From positions 1 to 11,322 of the forward strand of contig JAGVNS010000035.1 in assembly GCA_020053155.1 (NCBI GenBank): 11,322 nt of DNA. The letters run 5' to 3'. The DNA is from Nitrososphaerota archaeon (lineage in GTDB: Archaea > Iainarchaeota > Iainarchaeia > Iainarchaeales > VGJJ01). Position 1 is the first letter of the stretch. Each line of letters begins with the position of its first letter. The notes under the pieces were generated by a model. It ran no database searches and was not told the DNA's origin. It worked only from the letters and a program-made list of their open reading frames with translations. Shown in pieces: positions 6,775-11,322 of the stretch. The translations under genes and the position numbers were made by a program.

Positions 6775-7236
6775 ATGCCAGGGCCCTCCTCCGAATCCAC
6801 TATTTCAAGCAGCGCTCCCCCAGTAAAAGGGAGCGATTACCTCTTTTCGCTTAACCGGGACCTGAAAGCCCTGAATGCGGCCGTTTTGGTCATTACCCAA
6901 AAAATAAAGTATTTGGTGCGGAACGAGAAAATTTTGGGAAGAAACCTCATTGTTATCAATAAGCGCGTACGCGATTTGCAGACTGAAATGGGAAACACTC
7001 AAAATCAAGGGGTTTCGGATGCCGTAAAAGTGGCTATCGAAGATTTGACGCGACAAGTGAACGCCATTTCCCAACGCCTCGCGGAATTGGAATCAAAACT
7101 GGATGAGGTTTCGCGGCAATCCGCGAAAGTGGATGACGTGAAAGAAATAAAGTATGTCATTGATGCGATGAACCCTCTGCACTTTGTCACGATAGACCAG
7201 GCCAAACAGATGCTCGAAGAAAAAGAAAAGAAATAA
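6775..7236 (+). CDS. Coiled-coil protein of unknown function (block partner 1)
   Basis: 153 aa, not recognised with certainty. Residues 1-20 are Ser/Pro-rich and probably disordered. Residues about 22-73 (LFSLNRDLKALNAAVLVITQ...INKRVRDLQTEM) and about 80-127 (VKVAIEDLTRQVNAISQRLAELESKLDEV) carry heptad-like hydrophobic spacing and would form coiled coils split by a short polar linker. The C-terminal motif EIKYVIDAMNPLHFVTIDQAKQMLEE (124-149) looks like a small conserved helical cap rather than coil and may be the binding end. There is no signal peptide or membrane segment, so the protein is cytosolic. It is divergent from polB over 36 bp and convergent with the HerA-like gene with a 3-bp gap. 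A structural or adaptor role beside the HerA-like protein is inference from position only. Confidence 0.7.
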   Translation: MPGPSSESTISSSAPPVKGSDYLFSLNRDLKALNAAVLVITQKIKYLVRNEKILGRNLIVINKRVRDLQTEMGNTQNQGVSDAVKVAIEDLTRQVNAISQRLAELESKLDEVSRQSAKVDDVKEIKYVIDAMNPLHFVTIDQAKQMLEEKEKK

Positions 7237-7239
7237 TCT

Positions 7240-8790
7240 TTACAAATTGAAAAAGTCCTTTACCACGGGCTGCGAGTACGTATCGCGGATGCTCACGCGG
7301 TAGTTTTTTCTTCCCGCCAATGTCACGGCGGCCTCGCGGCCCGAGACTACCCCAAGTTTGGCATCCAGCATGCTCATGATTTCCTTGGGCAAGTCTATTT
7401 CGTGCGAGGCGGATAGAACGAATCCTACATCCTGGTTCAGGCTTTGCCCCAGCAATCGAACCATTTCACGCGAGAGCAAGGGTTCGTGCGTGGCATCAAA
7501 CAATTGCGTGGTTTCGGGGATGATAATGAGGGATTTGACGCGGCCGGAAACCCCTTTGCGCTCGTACAATTCATACACGCCCCGCAGGATGGTGTACACC
7601 AACAATCGGCGTAGTTTGGGAGCTACCGTTTTGAGCCTTAGTATGCCTACCCTCCCAATGGATTGGAACCAGGACTTGGAAATTTCTTCCGTGGGATTCA
7701 TCCCATTGAACAATTCCGGGTACGTTTGGTTGAGCAAATTAAAGAGGCGCATCAAACCCGCTATTTGGAACGCGTTGAATGATTCGGAGGGTGGAAGCTG
7801 GCGGAGTATTCCAATGGCTTCGTCGATTGACCCCACTTTGTGCTCGTGCAAAAAACGAGTCAAATGATTTCCCATCTCATGGTTGGTTACCCCCAGCACT
7901 TCAGCCAACCCTTCTGGATAAACCATGAATAGCTCTATCTTCAAATTTTCGGGCGCCACAAACTCTTTAAGGGGAAAGCCCATGGGGTCTCCTTCAATCT
8001 TTTGCTCGCGCAAACGTTGGGGGGTTGGATTGGGATTGCGCATGACGGAGAATTCATTGTTCCAGTCCACGATGACGATGGGGATGTTGGAGAACAACGC
8101 TCCCTCCGCGAGCACTTGGACGATGTGCGTACGATGTTCGATGCGGGCGTTGAAAATTCCCGTCTTTTTGAAAAAAATAATGGGTTCCTTGACCATGAGT
8201 CCATTGGCGGTCGTACCCAAAACGAATTCCCCGGGCAGCGCCCCCATGTGGCCGGAAGCGGAAGACTCGGCCGATACCCCCTCGTTTTTTTCGAGGGAGG
8301 AATGCGCATTCGTGGAAATGGAGGAGTAGAGGATGGGCATGGAAAAAAACGCTTCCGAAACCCGGGGAGGATTCTCATTCATGGGTTTGAGAATCACGTC
8401 ATACGCGTTGGCCACGTCGGAAAGGAGGGTGCTTCCTACCCCCATTTTTTTGAGGAGGATGTCGGTCTGCTCCAGGATGATGCTCTCTTCCCACACCACG
8501 GAGATGGGAGTGGAGCTGAGCAGGAGAAACGTGTATGTCTCCCCCGCGTTGTGTTGGGTCAGGATGAGCGCATCGCGAGGGAGCGTTTGGACAAACCCAT
8601 TCACGTCTCCCGTCGCCAGGTAGGGTTTGTAGAACTCGCAAATGGCGTTCACGTACTGTCCATTTTCCTGCTGGAGAATCTGGATATAGAGAACTTTCTC
8701 AGGATTCGTGTAAATCTCCAACTCACGGTCTTGAACGGACCCTTTGAGGAGCAGGGTCCACGGTCCCTGGGCTATTTTGAATAAGGGCAT
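7240..8790 (-). CDS. HerA/FtsK-like P-loop protein with degenerate Walker A
   Basis: 516 aa from the ATG at 8790. Residues 1-180 form an unrecognised beta-rich domain ending in a Ser-rich linker. Residues about 187-516 follow the HerA/FtsK order: GEFVLGTTANG barrel-like lead-in, GIF...VLAEG...IPIVIVDWNNEF (211-247) where the P-loop and first acidic strand belong, SLIIIPETTQLF (420-431) at the DEAH-like Walker B, and VGFVLSASHEIDLP (455-468) at the sensor strand. Aligned by spacing, the Walker A GxTGSGKS is NARIEHRT (214-221): all glycines are lost and Lys becomes Arg220. Walker B DE is Pro-Glu. Active HerA is a DNA-end-resection pump working with NurA; this copy has no NurA neighbour and probably lacks ATPase activity. 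A longer frame starting at 8892 would overlap the divergent gene; the TATA box at 8807-8814 argues for 8790. Confidence 0.65.
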   Translation of the reverse strand: MPLFKIAQGPWTLLLKGSVQDRELEIYTNPEKVLYIQILQQENGQYVNAICEFYKPYLATGDVNGFVQTLPRDALILTQHNAGETYTFLLLSSTPISVVWEESIILEQTDILLKKMGVGSTLLSDVANAYDVILKPMNENPPRVSEAFFSMPILYSSISTNAHSSLEKNEGVSAESSASGHMGALPGEFVLGTTANGLMVKEPIIFFKKTGIFNARIEHRTHIVQVLAEGALFSNIPIVIVDWNNEFSVMRNPNPTPQRLREQKIEGDPMGFPLKEFVAPENLKIELFMVYPEGLAEVLGVTNHEMGNHLTRFLHEHKVGSIDEAIGILRQLPPSESFNAFQIAGLMRLFNLLNQTYPELFNGMNPTEEISKSWFQSIGRVGILRLKTVAPKLRRLLVYTILRGVYELYERKGVSGRVKSLIIIPETTQLFDATHEPLLSREMVRLLGQSLNQDVGFVLSASHEIDLPKEIMSMLDAKLGVVSGREAAVTLAGRKNYRVSIRDTYSQPVVKDFFNL

Positions 8791-8806
8791 GGCATCATCC
8801 TGGGTA

Positions 8807-8839
8807 TTTTTATAGCGCAGGCGACTCTCGTATATAAAA
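8807..8839. promoter_or_regulatory. Mirrored divergent TATA boxes for the HerA-like and second coiled-coil genes
   Basis: On the minus strand TATAAAAA (8807-8814) lies 17-24 nt before the ATG at 8790. On the plus strand TATATAAAA (8831-8839) lies 18-26 nt before the ATG at 8857. The two boxes point away from each other across 16 bp, and no Shine-Dalgarno precedes either ATG. This supports leaderless divergent transcription and fixes the HerA-like start downstream of its longest possible frame. Confidence 0.55.
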
Positions 8840-8856
8840 TCCCCGCCGAGGCTCCC

Positions 8857-9447
8857 ATGGTCAACGAAGAAGTGGTACGAAACACCATCCAAAAAATGCG
8901 CGAAGCCGGACTTTCCGAGCAGGTCATCTCTTCCACCCTTACGGATTTGGGACTCTCCTTTAGTCAGACCCAGGCGTTTTTGTCAGGAGCCGGGACTTTC
9001 CCTCCCGGAACCGGCAAGCCAAGCCCGCCCTCTCCCTCATCTTCTTTTCGGTCGGAGATGAACGATGACAATGCCATGACGGACTTGGACCATGAGGTCA
9101 TTGCCTCCCGTACCAGTGAAAAAGTCGTGCAACGATTGGATGAGCGGAGCATGCTGAACCATGAAGAGCAGTCGTTGAAAGACAACATCACCCATCTGGC
9201 ATTGGAACAGCATGGGCAGCAACTGCGCGACACGCACCAAGCAGTTGTCGAATTGCACGACAAAATGGATGCGACCAATCTGGATACGTTAAGTAATCGC
9301 GTGAGCACGCTCAACGTGCGCGCAGACCAGATTCAAAAAGACGTTTCGGACGCCAAAGCGTTGATGGAAGCCCTGCAGACGTTGATGCAGAAAATACTCG
9401 AAACGAATCAGCAAATACTGTTTGAGATAAAGACGAAAAAGGGATGA
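8857..9447 (+). CDS. Coiled-coil protein with UBA-like N-terminal helices (block partner 2)
   Basis: 196 aa. Residues 1-42 (EEVVRNTIQKMREAGLSEQVISSTLTDLGLSFSQTQAFL) have the small three-helix layout of a UBA-like or similar helical bundle. A Pro/Ser/Gly-rich linker (about 44-65) follows. From about 85 to the end the chain is predicted helical coiled coil: KVVQRLDERSMLNHEEQSLK, then a Gln/His-rich stretch, then LSNRVSTLNVRADQIQKDVSDAKALMEALQTLMQKI. There is no membrane segment or enzyme motif. The overall design, helical head plus linker plus coil, suggests an adaptor or filament-tethering protein. The gene shares a divergent promoter region with the HerA-like gene, and another coiled-coil gene lies on the far side of that gene. 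The start ATG at 8857 is supported by the TATA box at 8831-8839. Function is unknown. Confidence 0.7.
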   Translation: MVNEEVVRNTIQKMREAGLSEQVISSTLTDLGLSFSQTQAFLSGAGTFPPGTGKPSPPSPSSSFRSEMNDDNAMTDLDHEVIASRTSEKVVQRLDERSMLNHEEQSLKDNITHLALEQHGQQLRDTHQAVVELHDKMDATNLDTLSNRVSTLNVRADQIQKDVSDAKALMEALQTLMQKILETNQQILFEIKTKKG

Positions 9448-9453
9448 AATGAC

Positions 9454-9642
9454 CTATCCACATCCCAAAGGAACACGCAGTATCGTGACCCGGCCCAGAA
9501 GTTCAAGAGCAGGTTTAGGAGCACTGCTAATGAATGTACTTGGACCCTCTTCGACAAACATATGGCTAATCAGCGGCACCGTGCAAATGGTAACCACGTT
9601 TTCGGTATAGTCCCGCCTCCCGGACTTGCTTTCATAATTTCT
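9454..9642 (-). pseudogene. Possible C-terminal ORF fragment through the left island repeat
   Basis: On the minus strand a frame is open from 9642, just after an in-frame TAG, to a TAG at 9454-9456, about 62 codons. It crosses the left direct repeat (read as SKSGRRDY) and continues with VVTICTVPLISHMFVEEG and ends VTILRVPLGCG. The first ATG inside is at 9561, leaving 35 residues. The matching reading of the right repeat copy at 11158-11176 is also SKSGRRD and then a stop. Either this is the tail of a gene cut by the inserted segment, or the frame is fortuitous. A plus-strand frame (9449-9610, 53 codons) is open over nearly the same bases, so coding in either direction is weak. Apart from the repeat I see nothing else in 9448-9631. 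Confidence 0.2.
9609..9627 (+). repeat. Left copy of 19-bp direct repeat (island boundary, att-like)
   Basis: AGTCCCGCCTCCCGGACTT here matches 11158-11176 with one mismatch; GGTAT precedes both copies. Read as RNA it has the layout of a tRNA 3' end: AGT (end of T-loop), CCCGC (T-stem), CTCCCGG (acceptor), A (discriminator). No matching 5' half (CCGGGAG) is present, so it is not an intact tRNA gene. Confidence 0.5.
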
Positions 9643-9862
9643 CTACCATCTTATAGAATTCTTCTTTCTCCATCTTCAATCCTTTTTTGATTATTTTCCC
9701 TTGAATTCCTGTTCCAACCGGTTCGTTTCCATGAATAGGGATAGTAAGAACTCTTCCATCAGGGTGTTCAAATTGGTGATGGCTTCCCTTTACTCTTGTT
9801 TCGTGAAACCCAAGTTTGACGACTATCTTGGCTAACTCTTTGCCGGAAAAGACTTTGGACAA
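9632..9862 (-). CDS. hicA: HicA-family toxin
   Basis: 76 aa, the usual size. HicA is a small double-stranded-RNA-binding-fold mRNA interferase. The diagnostic motifs are all here: SGKELAKIVVKLGF (6-19), KGSHHQFEHPDGRVLTIPIH (25-44) with the catalytic histidine in GSHH (26-29), and GTGIQGKIIKKGLKMEKEEFYKMV. The start is TTG at 9862, since no ATG or GTG is suitably placed. GAGGTG, made from the last two HicB sense codons (9871-9876), lies 8 nt upstream and would serve as Shine-Dalgarno, coupling toxin synthesis to its antitoxin. HicB lies 5 bp upstream, order hicB-hicA. The stop is 5 bp to the right of the left direct repeat, so the toxin gene marks the edge of the acquired segment. Confidence 0.92.
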   Translation of the reverse strand: MSKVFSGKELAKIVVKLGFHETRVKGSHHQFEHPDGRVLTIPIHGNEPVGTGIQGKIIKKGLKMEKEEFYKMVEKL

Positions 9863-9867
9863 AGTCG

Positions 9868-10098
9868 TTACACCTCGACGACTTGCAATCCTACAAAACG
9901 AGAGGATGAAACTTCATGTTCATTATTGCGTTCAAGACAAAGCTCAATAACTTCTTTAATCCGCTTCAACAATTCATCCATCGTTTTCGCTTGAGTATAA
10001 CATCCTTCTAACTCTGGCACTTCTCCAACAAGCCAGCCCTCTTCATCTTTTTCAATAACCATCGTAAAGGTTCGTTTAGCCATTTTTTCGTTTGTCAT
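9868..10098 (-). CDS. hicB: HicB-family antitoxin
   Basis: 76 aa. The partial RNase-H-like HicB fold is plain: RTFTMVIEKDEEGWLVGEVPELEGCYTQAKTMDELLKRIKEVIELCLE (9-56). HicB binds and blocks HicA. This is the short form, ending soon after the fold in VGLQVVEV without an obvious C-terminal DNA-binding domain; autoregulation may then need another protein, or the short N-terminal tail. The ATG at 10098 has a strong Shine-Dalgarno GGAGGG (10106-10111) 7 nt upstream, which favours it over the in-frame ATG at 10083. The gene is followed by hicA after 5 bp. A winged-helix gene lies 75 bp upstream on the same strand and could be a co-regulator (inference). Confidence 0.9.
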   Translation of the reverse strand: MTNEKMAKRTFTMVIEKDEEGWLVGEVPELEGCYTQAKTMDELLKRIKEVIELCLERNNEHEVSSSRFVGLQVVEV

Positions 10099-10105
10099 AT
10101 TATAT

Positions 10106-10111
10106 CCCTCC
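10106..10111 (-). promoter_or_regulatory. Shine-Dalgarno of hicB
   Basis: GGAGGG on the minus strand, 7 nt before the ATG at 10098, selects that codon over the in-frame ATG at 10083. A TATA-like CTTTAAT (10149-10155) about 25 nt further upstream could give a leader that contains it. Confidence 0.5.
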
Positions 10112-10173
10112 AGTTACAGAATAAAACCCTTTCTTCTGAAAACCGCCAATTAAAGGCTTACAAACGCGTGCTT

Positions 10174-10428
10174 TCACACTTCCGCGCTTGCATCCATCAA
10201 ACGCTTCATCTTATCTTTAGGAACATATGCCCAAATGATGCCTTTAGGAGTGTCTAAAACCATAAAGCGCTTCTCTAAGTATTCAATAATCACATCAAGA
10301 GTAGGGCGCATAATCTTGTTGCCAGCTCGCTTCAATAACTCATAGCGAGAAAGAGGTTCTTTGGCTTCTTTGAGGATTTCTTCGACCAAAAGAACGGTTT
10401 TGATAGTGGGGTAGTGTAGGACCTGCAT
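10174..10428 (-). CDS. Small winged-helix DNA-binding protein
   Basis: 84 aa from the ATG at 10428. The chain reads as a single winged helix-turn-helix: helix TIKTVLLVEEILKEAK, then SRYELLKRAG as helix two, PTLDVIIEYLEKR as the recognition helix, and a wing MVLDTPKGIIWAYVP, followed by a short C-terminal helix. No ligand or dimer domain is present. A frame four codons longer begins at a TTG at 10440, but GGTG (10435-10438) sits 6 nt before the ATG at 10428 and fixes the start there. It is divergent from the peptidase-like gene at 10536 and upstream of hicBA on the same strand, so it could regulate either. A 12-bp perfect palindrome in the divergent region (10471-10482) is a natural candidate operator (inference). 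Confidence 0.65.
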   Translation of the reverse strand: MQVLHYPTIKTVLLVEEILKEAKEPLSRYELLKRAGNKIMRPTLDVIIEYLEKRFMVLDTPKGIIWAYVPKDKMKRLMDASAEV

Positions 10429-10470
10429 AAACTTCACCAACTACACTACTATAGACATATAACGCACATA

Positions 10471-10482
10471 AAGATATATCTT
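10471..10482. promoter_or_regulatory. Perfect 12-bp palindrome in the divergent region
   Basis: AAGATATATCTT is its own reverse complement and lies between the winged-helix gene and the peptidase-like gene. It could be an operator for the winged-helix protein or a TATA element for the minus strand. Confidence 0.35.
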
Positions 10483-10504
10483 ATCCATTGGTTTTCCAAA
10501 ATAC

Positions 10505-10515
10505 CTTAATAAATA
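10505..10515 (+). promoter_or_regulatory. TATA box of the peptidase S51-like gene
   Basis: CTTAATAAATA is centred about 26 nt before the ATG at 10536, as in a leaderless archaeal promoter; no Shine-Dalgarno precedes that ATG. Confidence 0.55.
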
Positions 10516-10535
10516 CCCTCACAATAAGATAAATC

Positions 10536-11132
10536 ATGACCAAATACATCCTTAACTCTGGAGGTCTTAGGAATAATCCTGCTAAAGCAAAGAAATTCTT
10601 TACTGAGATTGTTAAAGGATTAGGAAACAAACCAAAATTACTTGTTTGTTGCTTTGCTCAACCCAGAGAAGATTGGGAGACAAAGTTCGCTCAAGACAAA
10701 GAAGATATTATCAAATTAGTCTCGAGAGGAGTTTCACCCATTCTTGAGTTAGCAATCCCCTCCGCCTTTGAAAAACAAATTAAGAACTCAGATACGATAT
10801 ACATACACGGGGGAGATGACCACCTCATTAGATATTGGTTTGAGAAATTTGATATACCAGACATATGGAAAGGGAAAGTAGTGGCCACAAATTCAGCAAG
10901 TTCTCACGTACTTTCTAAGCATTTTTGGACATGCGACTGGAGAGAATTAATGGACGGATTAGGAATCCTCCCCATCAAGTTTCTGGCACACTACAAATCA
11001 GCGTATGGTAACAATGATCCGCGTGGACCAATAAATTGGACTGAAGCATATAAGAAATTGAAAAATTATGGCAACAAAAGTTTGCCAATATATGCTTTGA
11101 AAGAAGGGGAATATACTGTTGTTGAAAAATGA
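10536..11132 (+). CDS. Peptidase S51 / class I glutamine-amidotransferase-like protein
   Basis: 198 aa. The order of motifs matches the PepE/cyanophycinase (S51) fold: an N-terminal strand YILNSGG, then LLVCCFAQ, then IYIHGGDDHLI (88-98) corresponding to the GGn loop, VVATNSASSHVLS (115-127) at the nucleophile elbow with S120, and GLGILP...AHY (141-153) with H152 at the catalytic-His position. Family members cleave short acidic peptides, often Asp-X. Here the usual GxSAG elbow is NSASS, so the glycines flanking the serine are lost and the substrate or activity may differ. Codon use is strongly A/T-ending compared with the genes left of 9447, a sign of transfer. The start ATG at 10536 has a TATA box at the right distance. 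Fold assignment is good; activity uncertain. Confidence 0.75.
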   Translation: MTKYILNSGGLRNNPAKAKKFFTEIVKGLGNKPKLLVCCFAQPREDWETKFAQDKEDIIKLVSRGVSPILELAIPSAFEKQIKNSDTIYIHGGDDHLIRYWFEKFDIPDIWKGKVVATNSASSHVLSKHFWTCDWRELMDGLGILPIKFLAHYKSAYGNNDPRGPINWTEAYKKLKNYGNKSLPIYALKEGEYTVVEK

Positions 11133-11157
11133 GTTCTGACGTCAAGAATGAGGTATT

Positions 11158-11176
11158 AGTCCCGCCTCCCTGACTT
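11158..11176 (+). repeat. Right copy of the 19-bp direct repeat
   Basis: AGTCCCGCCTCCCTGACTT matches the left copy at 9609-9627 with a single G to T change. The two copies frame hicBA, the winged-helix gene and the S51-like gene, all in AT-rich sequence. Confidence 0.5.
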
Positions 11177-11197
11177 TGAACCGGGACCTCTTTTTTT
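11159..11197 (+). terminator. Hairpin plus T-run after the S51-like gene
   Basis: GTCCCG (11159-11164) pairs with CGGGAC (11182-11187) and is followed by seven Ts (11191-11197). The right direct repeat supplies the 5' arm. The stop codon of the S51-like gene is 26 nt upstream. Confidence 0.45.
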
Positions 11198-11225
11198 GAA
11201 TCCTCGCTTGCGGGCTCAATGTAAA

Positions 11226-11322
11226 TGACTTCCTCCTCGGCCTAAAGGCCGAGGTATCCAATAATTTTAAGGGACACGGCTCGCGTATTCGCTCGCCCAA
11301 CAGTGGGCGACGCATATCGCCC
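11226..11322 (-). mobile_element. Right-end region of an IS200/IS605-type TnpB element, partial
   Basis: On the minus strand the hairpin CCTCGGCC-TTTA-GGCCGAGG (11235-11254) runs straight into GAGGAAGTCA (11226-11235). A GC-rich hairpin with a TTTA or TTCA loop followed by GAGGA(A/T)GTCA is a recurrent right end of IS605-family elements and the 3' part of the TnpB guide-RNA scaffold. A second hairpin, TCGCCCA/TGGGCGA with a 4-nt loop (11293-11310), precedes it, as in such scaffolds. The rest of the element would lie beyond the right edge. The recognition is from memory of the motif and not from a search. Confidence 0.55.
11242..11322 (-). CDS. Possible TnpB C-terminal tail, partial
   Basis: The minus frame is open from the window edge to a TAG at 11242-11244, which falls in the loop of the right-end hairpin. 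The 26 residues include ASPTVGRANTRAV, which resembles the variable tail of TnpB proteins (often TVG...A.G...). All catalytic motifs (RuvC, zinc finger) would lie outside the window, so the call rests on the end hairpin plus this tail. Another frame is open longer through the same bases and is taken as a shadow. Confidence 0.35.
   Translation of the reverse strand, partial: GRYASPTVGRANTRAVSLKIIGYLGL

Noticed and set aside
8002..8784. 260-codon plus-strand frame
   Set aside because: Antisense shadow of the HerA-like gene; no recognisable motif.
8791..8892. N-terminal extension of the HerA-like gene to 8892
   Set aside because: It would overlap the divergent coiled-coil gene start, and TATA boxes for both genes lie inside it; the ATG at 8790 fits better.
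9449..9610. 53-codon plus-strand frame starting at ATG 9449
   Set aside because: No promoter or ribosome site of its own, and the opposite strand is open over the same bases; not convincing.
9540..9627. Intact tRNA gene ending at the left repeat
   Set aside because: The 3' part fits a tRNA end but no CCGGGAG 5' acceptor strand, T-loop TTCRA or anticodon arm is present upstream.
1..11322. CRISPR array or rRNA
   Set aside because: No regularly spaced repeats and no conserved rRNA stretches were seen on either strand.

Overview
The window comes from an archaeon, probably a small-genome (DPANN-type) lineage. The evidence is an archaeal family B replicative DNA polymerase ending in a PCNA-binding peptide, an archaeal-type (type II) methionine aminopeptidase, a TrmB-like regulator, a DUF2683/RelE toxin-antitoxin pair, and TATA boxes placed about 20-30 nt before many start codons (leaderless genes), mixed with GGTG-type Shine-Dalgarno sites. 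No bacterial-type promoters and no tRNA, rRNA or CRISPR were seen. The exact lineage cannot be fixed by eye.

Layout. (1) 1-1500: a TrmB-like regulator (minus, running off the left edge) is divergent from a small nucleotide-kinase-like protein whose P-loop is degenerate; a perfect inverted repeat sits on the kinase-like gene's TATA box. (2) 1493-1686: a convergent intergenic region with a 140-nt, cloverleaf-like set of inverted repeats. (3) 1687-6738, all minus: DNA polymerase B, then a DUF2683 antitoxin/RelE toxin pair with its own promoter, then methionine aminopeptidase translationally coupled (ATGA) to a polytopic membrane protein. (4) 6739-9447: a compact block of three genes, coiled-coil protein (+), HerA/FtsK-like protein with a ruined Walker A (-), and a second coiled-coil protein (+). 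It is linked by two short divergent promoters and a 3-bp convergent gap. This is the best candidate for an undescribed system. (5) 9448-11322: a visibly AT-richer accessory segment holding a HicBA toxin-antitoxin pair, a small winged-helix protein and a peptidase S51-like protein. It is bracketed by 19-bp direct repeats (one mismatch) whose sequence has the layout of a tRNA 3' end. At the right edge lies what looks like the end of an IS200/IS605-type TnpB element.

How it fits together: the polymerase and aminopeptidase genes are core genes, and the TA pair between them looks like an insertion into core gene order. The HerA-like/coiled-coil block looks conserved in style (normal codon use, tight spacing) rather than recently acquired. 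The last 1.7 kb looks acquired. All family assignments are by reading motifs; no searches were run.
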